The notes beneath the pieces were generated by a model that saw only the letters and a program-made list of their open reading frames with translations, made no database searches and was not told the DNA's origin. This document shows positions 1 through 6,412 of a stretch of DNA of 9,960 nt, one piece after another (the first letter of the stretch is position 1; each line of letters begins with the position of its first letter). The position numbers were made by a program, and so were the translations under genes. The DNA is from Comamonadaceae bacterium (GTDB lineage Bacteria; Pseudomonadota; Gammaproteobacteria; Burkholderiales; Burkholderiaceae_C): NCBI GenBank assembly GCA_947372005.1, contig CANBRV010000069.1:1-9960 (forward strand). The letters run 5' to 3'.

Positions 1-285
1 CTTCGCGCCTGCGGCTTGAATTGGGAGGAGGGCGAAGGGACGCCAATGGCGCCACAAACCTTGGCAGGAAAAACTTTTGTGCTGACGGGTACGCTCCCAA
101 CACTTGGGCGTGATGAGGCGAAAGAGATGATTGAAACAGCAGGTGGAAAAGTGACAGGCTCAGTCAGCAAAAAAACCGATTATGTTGTTGCGGGCACAGA
201 GGCGGGAAGCAAGCTGGATAAGGCGCGTGAGCTGGGTGTAGCTGTTTTAAATGAAGATGATTTACGAAAGATTTTGCGTGAGTAA
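1..285 (+). CDS. ligA: NAD-dependent DNA ligase LigA, C-terminal fragment (BRCT domain)
   Basis: The reading frame is open from the first base and ends at TAA 283-285, so this is the 3' end (94 codons) of a gene that begins outside the window. The visible part is a BRCT domain, about residues 20-94 of the fragment. It has the typical LAGKTFVLTGTLPTL start, the GGKVTGSVSKKTDYVV core and the ending LGVAVLNEDDLRKIL, which match the C-terminus of bacterial LigA. LigA seals nicks in duplex DNA using NAD+, in replication and repair; the BRCT domain helps DNA binding. The catalytic adenylation, OB-fold, zinc-finger and HhH parts lie upstream and cannot be seen. The TTG at 16 is an internal codon, not a start. 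The end overlaps the start of dusA, so the two are probably co-transcribed. A BRCT end alone could belong to another protein, but the motif set strongly favours LigA. Confidence 0.9.
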   Translation, partial: LRACGLNWEEGEGTPMAPQTLAGKTFVLTGTLPTLGRDEAKEMIETAGGKVTGSVSKKTDYVVAGTEAGSKLDKARELGVAVLNEDDLRKILRE

Positions 286-1258
286 CCTCTATTCCCCTCA
301 TCGCCTTAGCGTCGCCCCGATGATGGATTGGACGGATCGGCATTGCCGCTATTTCCATCGGCTCCTCACCAAGCAAACGCTGCTCTATACCGAGATGGTG
401 ACAACGGGAGCGCTCTTGCACGGCGATGTGGCGCGGCATTTGCGCTTTAACGACGAAGAGCATCCTGTGGCGTTGCAGCTGGGTGGCTCAGATCCTGCTG
501 ATTTGGCTGCGTCTGCGAAGCTGGCCGCGCTTTGGGGTTACAACGAGGTGAATTTGAATTGCGGCTGTCCATCGGAGCGTGTGCAAAAAGGCAGTTTTGG
601 CGCATGCCTGATGGCGGAAGCGCCGCTGGTGGCGGATTGTGTGAAGGCGATGCAGGACGTAGTCAGTATTCCTGTGACGGTGAAACACCGCATTGGGATT
701 GATAAATCGGAGTCGTATGAGTTTGTGCGAGACTTCGTGGGGGCCTTATACAACGTGGGCTGCAGGGTGTTTTTGGTTCATGCAAGATCAGCGTGGCTGA
801 AGGGTTTGAGCCCAAAAGAAAACCGAGAAATTCCGCCGCTACGTTATGAATTTGTCTATCAGCTCAAGCGCGACTTTCCAGATTGCACGATTGTGCTCAA
901 TGGTGGTGTGAAAACGAATGACGAAATCGAAACTCATCTGGCGCATGTGGATGGCGTAATGCTGGGACGCGAGGCGTATCACAACCCGTGGATCATGAGT
1001 GAGTGGGATGAGCGTTTTTTAGGTGGCGAGGCAAACGTCATCACGCGGGATGAGGCTGAAGCGCAGATGCTGGCGTACATGCAGCGGGTGTGCCACAAAG
1101 AGCAGGGCAAGGATGGCTTGATGTATCCAAGCGCCTATTCAGTGGCGCGGCACATGCTGGGCTTGCGCCATGGACAGGCTGGCGCACGGGCTTGGAAGCA
1201 AAAGTGGAGTGATAAGCAGCAGTTTCGCCAAAACTATGGCGCACTATTTGCAAGCTAG
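278..1258 (+). CDS. dusA: tRNA-dihydrouridine(20/20a) synthase DusA
   Basis: An FMN-dependent enzyme that reduces uridine to dihydrouridine in the D-loop of tRNA (positions 20/20a in E. coli) in the cytoplasm. The TIM-barrel motifs are all present: SVAPMMDWTDRHCRYF near the N-terminus, HPVALQLGGSDP, NLNCGCPSERVQ, the FGACLM segment with the likely catalytic cysteine (residue 110 from the GTG start), PVTVKHRIGI, LSPKENREIPPL, LNGGV and the FMN-phosphate region MLGREAYHNPW. These match DusA more closely than DusB or DusC. Length is 326 aa, normal for the family. I prefer the GTG at 278: the protein then begins just before the conserved barrel start and overlaps ligA by only 8 bp, with a weak GAAAG upstream. 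An in-frame ATG at 251 would add nine residues that look like out-of-frame ligA sequence. The TAG stop shares a CTAG palindrome with the convergent peptidase gene. Confidence 0.93.
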   Translation: MSNLYSPHRLSVAPMMDWTDRHCRYFHRLLTKQTLLYTEMVTTGALLHGDVARHLRFNDEEHPVALQLGGSDPADLAASAKLAALWGYNEVNLNCGCPSERVQKGSFGACLMAEAPLVADCVKAMQDVVSIPVTVKHRIGIDKSESYEFVRDFVGALYNVGCRVFLVHARSAWLKGLSPKENREIPPLRYEFVYQLKRDFPDCTIVLNGGVKTNDEIETHLAHVDGVMLGREAYHNPWIMSEWDERFLGGEANVITRDEAEAQMLAYMQRVCHKEQGKDGLMYPSAYSVARHMLGLRHGQAGARAWKQKWSDKQQFRQNYGALFAS

Positions 1259-1887
1259 TTGACGGAGGGCGTTGACCTAGTCGCTGGCTCCGCGCTTTGT
1301 TCGACACGCCTTGCTCCGTTGTAGCGCTTGTCCCAGTACTTGGTGTGCATGTCTTCAATGCGTACCTCGGCACCTGGCTTGGGCGAGTGAATAAATTTTC
1401 CATCGCCCACATAGATGCCGACATGGCTAAAAGCACGGCGCATGGTGTTGAAGAAAACTAAATCGCCAGGCTGAAGATCGGTGCTTTCAATTTTGGTGGT
1501 TTGTGCGGCTTGCTCGGCGGCACTACGCGGCAGTACTTTGCCTAGCGTTTGTGCGTAGAGTGCTTTGACAAAACCGCTGCAATCAAAACCCGTTTCAAAT
1601 GAATTACCGCCGCGTTTGTAGGGGAGGCCCAAGAAACCCATGGCGCTGACAACAATTTCGCCCGCTGCTGAGGTCACATTACTGACTTGGCTCGCGGCCA
1701 CATTGCCTGCTTGCTGGACTTTTTCAATCAAGCCACGAGCTAATAACAGTTTGTCTAAGTCATCAACCGCGTTGGCGTTTGCAGTTGCTCCTTTGGAGGC
1801 GACATCTGGCGCGGCTTGCACGAGGCTTCCCGCTGCAAGAAAAGCAGTGCAAAGGCTAGCGCGAAGGATGACGTGAAGTAAGAACAT
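1255..1887 (-). CDS. Exported NlpC/P60-family cysteine peptidase (putative cell-wall hydrolase)
   Basis: A 210-aa protein with an N-terminal signal peptide (about residues 1-25, hydrophobic stretch ending in LVQA, cleavage probably near AAP), a low-complexity linker to about residue 75, and an NlpC/P60 domain at about 78-195. The catalytic residues are recognisable: Cys103 in FDCSGFVKALY, His155 in FSHVGIYVGDG and a third polar residue His167 in FIHSP; PGDLVFF is also typical. Family members cleave peptidoglycan stem peptides, usually D-Glu-gamma-mDAP bonds, in the periplasm. The signal has no lipobox, so it is probably a soluble periplasmic protein and not an NlpC-like lipoprotein. The gene starts 21 bp after the stop of the PmpB-like gene on the same strand, so it may receive readthrough from the sulfur operon. 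No strong Shine-Dalgarno precedes the ATG. The function fits wall maintenance rather than sulfur chemistry. Confidence 0.9.
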   Translation of the reverse strand: MFLLHVILRASLCTAFLAAGSLVQAAPDVASKGATANANAVDDLDKLLLARGLIEKVQQAGNVAASQVSNVTSAAGEIVVSAMGFLGLPYKRGGNSFETGFDCSGFVKALYAQTLGKVLPRSAAEQAAQTTKIESTDLQPGDLVFFNTMRRAFSHVGIYVGDGKFIHSPKPGAEVRIEDMHTKYWDKRYNGARRVEQSAEPATRSTPSVN

Positions 1888-1908
1888 GAAGCGTTGAGTT
1901 TAACGTGT

Positions 1909-2364
1909 TTAGCGCTTAGTAAGGCGGGTCGCCACGTACATGCCGGCAATCAACGCTGCCATGAAGATGACGATATCTGTACCGCCTGCATAAAGCGATG
2001 CAAATGCAGGGCCTGGGCAGTAACCTGCCAATGCCCAGCCCACACCAAACAGCGCTGCACCGCCTATCAGCTTGATATCGATGTCCTTGCGGGTCGGAAG
2101 TTCAAATTTTTCAGCAAACCAAGGGCGCCGTCCATGGCGAGGGGTGATGGCAAATGCAAATAAGGTGACGAGCAAAGCGCCGCCCATGACAAATGCAAGC
2201 GTTGGATCCCATGTGCCAGGGAAGCCGCCTTCCAAAATGCCAGCAATATTGAGAAATCCAATGACTTTAGCGGGTTGTGTCATGCCTGAGAGTACTAAAC
2301 CTAACGCAAACAAAAGTCCAGCGAGTAGCGCAACTAGATTTTTAGGGATCAATAGTTTTTTCAT
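1909..2364 (-). CDS. YeeE/YedE-type sulfur transport half-protein (PmpB-like, DUF6691)
   Basis: A 151-aa membrane protein with about four hydrophobic segments (roughly 8-28, 52-73, 98-115, 128-147). Signature pieces of the YeeE/YedE superfamily are visible: LVLSGMTQPAKVIGFL (residues 23-38), WDPTLAFVMGGAL, and GVGWALAGYCPGPA (107-120), with Cys116 in the position of the conserved GxCPGP cysteine. This half-size type (DUF6691/PmpB) pairs with a second half-protein. Full-length YeeE (TsuA) imports thiosulfate, with cysteines passing the ion along the pore. The partner is encoded 12 bp upstream, and together the two would make the pore. Substrate is inferred: thiosulfate or another sulfane-sulfur species. 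It is the third gene of the SQR operon. The start ATG has no strong Shine-Dalgarno, so translation may depend on the upstream gene. Confidence 0.87.
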   Translation of the reverse strand: MKKLLIPKNLVALLAGLLFALGLVLSGMTQPAKVIGFLNIAGILEGGFPGTWDPTLAFVMGGALLVTLFAFAITPRHGRRPWFAEKFELPTRKDIDIKLIGGAALFGVGWALAGYCPGPAFASLYAGGTDIVIFMAALIAGMYVATRLTKR

Positions 2365-2376
2365 GGCGTGGATTTT

Positions 2377-2808
2377 TTAAATGAGGGGGTAACCAAGGCG
2401 TGCGGCAACGAACACGGTTAAAAAACCAGTCGCCATGAAGGTGCCTGTGGCAATCAAAGAGCGAGTAGAGCGTCTGCCAAGCCCGCATACCCCATGTCCA
2501 CTGGTGCAGCCAGAACCTGTGACGGTGCCAAAGCCAACCAGCAAGCCGGCTAAGACGAGAAGCCATGTTGCTCGCGGCGCAGATATAGGAACCGACAGCA
2601 GGGAGGCAAACCACGCTCCGCCAAGCATAAGCCCAATAAGAAAAAACCATCTCCAAGCGCCATCGTGACTGCCTGCATGACGATGTTCAAATAAAGCAGT
2701 GCTAGCAATGCCGCTGATGCCAGCCACACGACCAAGACTAGCGAGTATCAACCAGCTGGCAAGCCCAATCAACATGCCACCGGCAAGGGCGGGAAGATAG
2801 TTCATCAT
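2377..2808 (-). CDS. YeeE/YedE-type sulfur transport half-protein (PmpA-like)
   Basis: A 143-aa membrane protein (from the ATG at 2808) with about four hydrophobic segments (5-27, 55-75, 81-98, 115-137). The YeeE/YedE signature GSGCTSGHGVCG sits at residues 98-109 with Cys101 and Cys108; these cysteines are expected to line the transport path in this superfamily. The frame is open for 30 further codons upstream, but those overlap the end of SQR and look like shadow sequence. The ATG at 2808 overlaps the SQR stop as ATGA, a classic coupling arrangement. A second ATG follows immediately at 2805, so the start is uncertain by one residue. No Shine-Dalgarno is evident, which also points to coupling. 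Together with the PmpB-like neighbour it probably forms one sulfur-species transporter. I infer thiosulfate or a similar species as substrate from family membership and from the SQR neighbour. Confidence 0.87.
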   Translation of the reverse strand: MMNYLPALAGGMLIGLASWLILASLGRVAGISGIASTALFEHRHAGSHDGAWRWFFLIGLMLGGAWFASLLSVPISAPRATWLLVLAGLLVGFGTVTGSGCTSGHGVCGLGRRSTRSLIATGTFMATGFLTVFVAARLGYPLI

Positions 2809-4046
2809 GATGTCAGCGCGGGACGGGCAAACCACTCGCGCCCTTTGAGCATGGCGTTCCAGTAAATCCAAGGCAGGATGGAGGCTTTGAGAAACCAAGC
2901 TAAGCGAGTGGGGCGCTTGCCATTGTTGAGCCAGCTAGGGAAGGTCGGTGCGACTTTGCCACCATACAAAAACTCGGCTAACACGATACGCCCTTTTGAT
3001 ACCGTGAGTGGGCATGAGCCGTAGCCGTCGTAGGACGCGGTGCCTTTTGCTTTGCCCATCGCCGCCAGCACGTTATGCGCGACGACGGGTGCTTGTTTAC
3101 GCGCGGCGGCGGCGGTCTTGGCATTGGTGGTGTTGCCCACATCGCCTGCGGCATAGATGTTGGCAAACTGTTTGTGTCGCATCGTGCTAGGGTCTACATC
3201 GACCCAGCCTGCGGCGTCTGCAAGAGGACTGGCTTTGATAAAGTCGGGCGCTGTTTGCGGCGGTACGACGTGAATCATGTCGAAGTGGGTGGTGATGGAT
3301 TCTTTGGTGCCATCAGCTAAGGTTTTTGTAAAAGTCGCCTGTTTGGCGGCGCCATCAATTTTGGTTAGTGTGTGCCCAAATTGCAAATCAATGCCGTAAC
3401 CGTTCACCGCTTCCATGAGCGCAGGCACATAGTCCGCCACGCCAAAGAGTACAGCGCCTGCGTTATAGAACTGAACCTGAATGTCTTTGAGCTTGCCAGC
3501 AGAGCGCCATGTGTCGCAAGATAAATACATAGCTTTTTGCGGTGCGCCTGCGCACTTGATGGGCATGGGTGGCTGAGTAAAGATGGCTTTGCCCGCACTT
3601 AGATTTTGCACAAGCTCCCATGTGTATGGCGCAAGGTCATAGCGGTAGTTAGATGTCACGCCATTTTTGCCTAATGTTTCCTCTAAGCCTTCAATGCCTG
3701 CCCAGTTGAGCTTGAGTCCTGGGCAGACTACGAGCTGTTGATAGCCTACTGCTTGCCCATTTTCTAGTACGACGCAGTTGTTGTGTGGTTCAAATGTGGC
3801 AACTTTTGCTGGGATCCACTTGACACCGCTAGGCAGCACTGCTGCCTCTGGCTTTACTGTTGATGGAGCATCAAAAACGCCTGCGCCAACCATGGTCCAG
3901 CCAGGTTGATAGTAGTGTTTGTCGGATGGTTCAATGATTGCAATATCTAAATCGCTTGATCTGGCGAGCAAACTAGATGCGATAGCAATGCCAGCGGAAC
4001 CGCCGCCAACAATGACAATTGAGTGCTGTGATGTAGGGGTTGCCAT
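2805..4046 (-). CDS. sqr: Sulfide:quinone oxidoreductase, type II (FAD-dependent)
   Basis: A membrane-associated flavoprotein that oxidises sulfide to the sulfane level and reduces quinone. Seen in its 413 residues: the FAD dinucleotide-binding start SIVIVGGGSAGIA (9-21), HYYQPGWTMVGAG (44-56), KCAGAPQKAMYL with Cys165, the second flavin motif NIYAAGDVGN (296-305), and YGSCPLTVSKGRIVLAEFLYGG with Cys345. Cys165 and Cys345 match the redox cysteine pair of the type II enzymes (human SQOR-like). A clear match to the extra third cysteine of type I enzymes is not apparent. The aromatic C-terminal stretch (382-408) suits an amphipathic membrane anchor near the quinone. The ATG at 4046 has a GGAG Shine-Dalgarno (4053-4056) six bases away; an in-frame TTG at 4058 would swallow that site and is rejected. 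It heads the operon with the PmpA/B-like genes. Flavocytochrome c sulfide dehydrogenase is less likely because no signal peptide is present. Confidence 0.92.
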   Translation of the reverse strand: MATPTSQHSIVIVGGGSAGIAIASSLLARSSDLDIAIIEPSDKHYYQPGWTMVGAGVFDAPSTVKPEAAVLPSGVKWIPAKVATFEPHNNCVVLENGQAVGYQQLVVCPGLKLNWAGIEGLEETLGKNGVTSNYRYDLAPYTWELVQNLSAGKAIFTQPPMPIKCAGAPQKAMYLSCDTWRSAGKLKDIQVQFYNAGAVLFGVADYVPALMEAVNGYGIDLQFGHTLTKIDGAAKQATFTKTLADGTKESITTHFDMIHVVPPQTAPDFIKASPLADAAGWVDVDPSTMRHKQFANIYAAGDVGNTTNAKTAAAARKQAPVVAHNVLAAMGKAKGTASYDGYGSCPLTVSKGRIVLAEFLYGGKVAPTFPSWLNNGKRPTRLAWFLKASILPWIYWNAMLKGREWFARPALTS

Positions 4047-4093
4047 GAGCGTCTCCAAGAGTTATCTAATAGTGAAAATAAAAGAAAATTGAT

Positions 4094-4115
4094 AATATCA
4101 GCAAACACTTATAAA
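4094..4115. promoter_or_regulatory. Putative operator upstream of SQR, degenerate copy of the 5001-5022 palindrome
   Basis: The two 11-bp halves read AATATCAGCAA and ACACTTATAAA. Aligned to the perfect palindrome at 5001-5022 they match at 16 of 22 positions, including TATnAG, a 6-bp spacer and CTTATA. The site ends 47 bp before the SQR start codon. On the minus strand it overlaps a TATTAT hexamer (4092-4097) that could be the SQR -10 box, although the matching -35 position is poor. Binding there would block RNA polymerase. The match is by eye in an AT-rich gap, so chance resemblance is possible. Confidence 0.4.
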
Positions 4116-4142
4116 TACCCTACTGACAAACCCTGCTCAGGA

Positions 4143-4967
4143 TCAAAGTAGCTTTTGTAGCATCAAGGCTGCCGCAATGAATGCAAGACAAGCAAAGCCA
4201 CGTGATAACGTCTTTTGAGAAATATGCTTGGCAATGTGCCGTCCTCCTAGCATGCCTAGTACAGTGCCTAAAGTGAAAGGTAGACCGATTGACCAATTTA
4301 GCGCGCCTTGACTAGCTGAGACAACCACGCCACCAGCTGACACAAGCGCAATAACGGCCAGTGAGGTTGCGACGACCGAGCGCATATCCAAGTTGGTATT
4401 GGCTTTGAGTGAGGGGACGATGATGAAGCCACCGCCCACGCCAATGAGTCCAGAGAGAAAACCGGCCAAGCCACCTGTGATGCCTAGTGCCTGCGCACAA
4501 GGTAATGTCCAAATAAATTTTCCAGTCGATGCGCTTTGTTCACAAGAAAAAACGGATGCAGATGGAGAGAGCGCTTCACTTAAATGAGGTGCAGGCACGG
4601 GACTACGCCACATGCGAATGGCAACCCAGATGAGCACGACAGCGAACAAGATCACTAACGGGGCGTTGGGTAATCGCCGAGCGAGACTAAAACCAACGGG
4701 CGACAGCAACAGCCCAACACTTGCCATCAAGGCTGCTGCCTTGTAGCGAACAATGCCTTCGCGAAGTCCCAAAATGGCAGCAATCATGGAGGCAACCGTC
4801 ACTGCCAAGAGTCCAATAGGACCTGCTTGGCTCACGCTCAGGTTGAGTATCAAAGTCAAAAGTGGCACAGATAAAATGCCGCCCCCAGCACCGGTAGCGC
4901 CGAGCAGAATGCCAATGGCAATCCCTAAACCGATGACATCCAACGCGAAAAATGTAGTAAGTGACAT
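4143..4967 (-). CDS. TauE/SafE-family membrane permease (sulfur anion transport or export)
   Basis: A 274-aa integral membrane protein with seven to eight predicted hydrophobic segments in two repeats. Each repeat carries the TauE/SafE glycine motif: GATGAGGGILSVPLL at residues 23-37 and GLIGVGGGFIIVPSL at 173-187. A polar loop at about 121-152 separates the halves. Family members are linked to movement of sulfite, sulfoacetate, thiosulfate and related anions; here export of the sulfite or thiosulfate made by the neighbouring enzymes is plausible but not proven. The ATG at 4967 is preferred over an in-frame TTG at 4979, which has no Shine-Dalgarno; the ATG itself has only a weak AGG three bases away. 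The gene is divergent from the DUF2892 gene and shares its AT-rich promoter region. A 96-bp gap to SQR suggests that SQR has its own promoter. Confidence 0.88.
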   Translation of the reverse strand: MSLTTFFALDVIGLGIAIGILLGATGAGGGILSVPLLTLILNLSVSQAGPIGLLAVTVASMIAAILGLREGIVRYKAAALMASVGLLLSPVGFSLARRLPNAPLVILFAVVLIWVAIRMWRSPVPAPHLSEALSPSASVFSCEQSASTGKFIWTLPCAQALGITGGLAGFLSGLIGVGGGFIIVPSLKANTNLDMRSVVATSLAVIALVSAGGVVVSASQGALNWSIGLPFTLGTVLGMLGGRHIAKHISQKTLSRGFACLAFIAAALMLQKLL

Positions 4968-5000
4968 AGCCTGAATCAATAATTTATGATACGATGATTC

Positions 5001-5022
5001 TATATAAGTAATTACTTATATA
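5001..5022. promoter_or_regulatory. Perfect 22-bp AT-rich palindrome, probable operator of the divergent sulfur operons
   Basis: The half-site TATATAAGTAA is followed directly by its exact reverse complement, giving 11 of 11 paired positions and no spacer. It lies in the 81-bp gap between two divergent start codons: 33 bp before the TauE/SafE gene and 26 bp before the DUF2892 gene. A rightward -10-like TATATT (5019-5024) overlaps its right edge. A site of this symmetry and position suits a dimeric repressor acting on both sides. ArsR-family persulfide sensors (BigR, SqrR, YgaV) control similar SQR/persulfide dioxygenase genes from AT-rich inverted repeats, so one of these is the leading candidate. 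The hairpin it could form in RNA is weak and AT-only at the ends, so a DNA role is more likely. Confidence 0.68.
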
Positions 5023-5048
5023 TTCTTCAAATACTTGAAAGTCTCATC

Positions 5049-5243
5049 ATGAAAATTTCTATGAATGTTGGTTCGGCAGATCGTTGGCTGCGCGTCATTG
5101 CTGGCGTTGCCTTAGTCGCACTTACGCTTTCAGGGACGATTGGTCTTTGGGGGTGGCTCGGTTTGGTCGCTGTTGCAACAGGCATTTTTCGGTTCTGTCC
5201 AGCCTATGCCATTTTGGGTACGAGTACTTGTAAGGTGGAATAA
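5049..5243 (+). CDS. YgaP-like transmembrane domain protein (DUF2892)
   Basis: A 64-aa membrane protein with the DUF2892 pattern: MNVGSADRWLRVIAG at the N-terminus, two hydrophobic helices (about 14-31 and 32-48) and the ending RFCPAYAILGTSTC with Cys50 and Cys61. In E. coli YgaP this unit is fused to a rhodanese domain; here it stands alone, and the rhodanese domain is in the next gene, 3 bp away. The precise role of the domain is not established; a membrane site for sulfane-sulfur transfer is a reasonable guess. A modest Shine-Dalgarno (GAAAG, 5037-5041) stands seven bases before the ATG. It is the first gene of the rightward operon, just behind the palindrome at 5001-5022. Confidence 0.88.
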   Translation: MKISMNVGSADRWLRVIAGVALVALTLSGTIGLWGWLGLVAVATGIFRFCPAYAILGTSTCKVE

Positions 5244-5246
5244 ACA

Positions 5247-6392
5247 ATGAACGAAACATACTCCCCCATCCAATTTTTCGACCCCACATCATCAACCTTC
5301 ACTTATTTATTATTTGATGCAGTGAGTCGCGAGGCGGTCATCATTGATCCCGTTGATTCGCAGCTTGCACGTGATTTAGGGGCGCTCAAGCAATATGGTC
5401 TGCGTCTTAAATATGTCATGGAAACTCATGCGCATGCGGATCACATTACGAGTGCAGCTGCTTTAATTGAGCACACGGGAGCGATGGTAGCAACGCCTAT
5501 TTTTTGTAACGTAACGCCTGCTGCCATTCAATTGAACGACGGTGATGTGCTGACGTTTGGTAGCGAAAAGATAGAGGCTATGCATACAGCAGGCCACACA
5601 GCTGGCAGCATGTCGTTTGTGTGGCGTGACAACGTATTCACCGGCGACACACTTTTGATCGGTGGTTGCGGACGAACTGATTTTCAATCGGGGAGTGCAG
5701 AAGCACTTTATGACAGTGTGATGTTAATCCTGTTTAAGCTGCCCGATCACACGACTGTGTGGCCTGCGCACGACTACAAAGGGCAGACGAAATCTAGTAT
5801 TGGTTATGAAAAAAAGCACAATCAAAGGTTCAATGACGAGCATGGCGAGCGTCGTAGTAAGGCCGCGTTTGTGGAGCTCATGAATGCATTGAACTTACCT
5901 AAGCCACGCTTGATTGACCAAGCCGTTCCAGCAAATTTGTTTTTGGGTGTTCATCACGATGCGGGTGCCAATGATGAACTGACTTATGCGGTTCGACCAG
6001 CGGCCAGCTACGCAGGCGACATCTCAGCCGAACTCGCGCACCAGTGGATGCTGAGTGGCAGAGCGACACTAGTAGACATTCGCAGCCACGCTGAACGCGC
6101 GTGGGTTGGTTTCGTACCAGATGCACTAGGCATTGAGTGGAAGATGTGGCCAGGCATGGTGACAAACCCAAGCTTTGATGCTGAGTTAAAGGCGGCAGTT
6201 CCAGCTGGTAGCCAAGTGATGATGCTTTGTAGGTCAGGAGTCAGATCCATTCCTGCGTCAGAGCGCGCACAGAGCCTGGGCTACACGGCCTACAACATCC
6301 TCGAGGGATTTGAGGGCGACCCTGATGGTCAGGCTCATCGCGGGAAAAAGGGTGGCTGGCGTTTCCGTGGCTTGCCTTGGCGGCAGAATTAA
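5247..6392 (+). CDS. Persulfide dioxygenase-rhodanese fusion (ETHE1-like MBL domain plus rhodanese)
   Basis: A 381-aa two-domain enzyme. Residues about 5-245 are a metallo-beta-lactamase-fold persulfide dioxygenase of the ETHE1 type: HAHADH at 61-66, HTAGHTAGS with His117, and FTGDTLLIGGCGRTDFQ with Asp134. His61, His117 and Asp134 correspond to the mononuclear iron ligands of ETHE1. Residues about 258-380 are a rhodanese domain with LVDIRSHAER and the active-site loop CRSGVRS (Cys328). The fusion resembles the known PDO-rhodanese proteins of Burkholderia. The first domain oxidises glutathione persulfide to sulfite; the second exchanges sulfur between thiosulfate or sulfite and glutathione. 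No signal peptide, so cytoplasmic. A good Shine-Dalgarno (AGGTGG, 5233-5238) lies inside the end of the DUF2892 gene. It would consume the product of the divergently encoded SQR. cydA follows after 20 bp. Plain glyoxalase II is unlikely because of the rhodanese fusion and the GCGRTDFQ motif. Confidence 0.93.
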   Translation: MNETYSPIQFFDPTSSTFTYLLFDAVSREAVIIDPVDSQLARDLGALKQYGLRLKYVMETHAHADHITSAAALIEHTGAMVATPIFCNVTPAAIQLNDGDVLTFGSEKIEAMHTAGHTAGSMSFVWRDNVFTGDTLLIGGCGRTDFQSGSAEALYDSVMLILFKLPDHTTVWPAHDYKGQTKSSIGYEKKHNQRFNDEHGERRSKAAFVELMNALNLPKPRLIDQAVPANLFLGVHHDAGANDELTYAVRPAASYAGDISAELAHQWMLSGRATLVDIRSHAERAWVGFVPDALGIEWKMWPGMVTNPSFDAELKAAVPAGSQVMMLCRSGVRSIPASERAQSLGYTAYNILEGFEGDPDGQAHRGKKGGWRFRGLPWRQN

Positions 6393-6412
6393 TCAAAAAA
6401 TAAGAAGGCAGT

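Noticed and set aside
1041..1436. 131-codon minus-strand open frame across the dusA/peptidase junction.
   Set aside because: It overlaps two well-supported genes, has no recognisable domain and a shadow-like composition.
2809..2898. N-terminal extension of the PmpA-like protein by 30 codons.
   Set aside because: The extension lies fully inside SQR in another frame, is polar and unlike the family; the ATGA overlap is a better start.
4047..4058. Upstream TTG start for SQR (adds four residues).
   Set aside because: It would place the clear GGAG ribosome site inside the gene; the ATG at 4046 is correctly spaced from it.
4132..4141. Short inverted repeat CCTG-CT-CAGG just after the TauE/SafE stop, as a terminator.
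   Set aside because: Four-base stem with a two-base loop and no following T-run on the minus strand; too weak to call.
5026..5039. Inverted repeat TTCAA-ATAC-TTGAA downstream of the large palindrome, as a second operator.
   Set aside because: Only five-base arms in AT-rich leader sequence, unrelated to the 22-bp element and extending no further.
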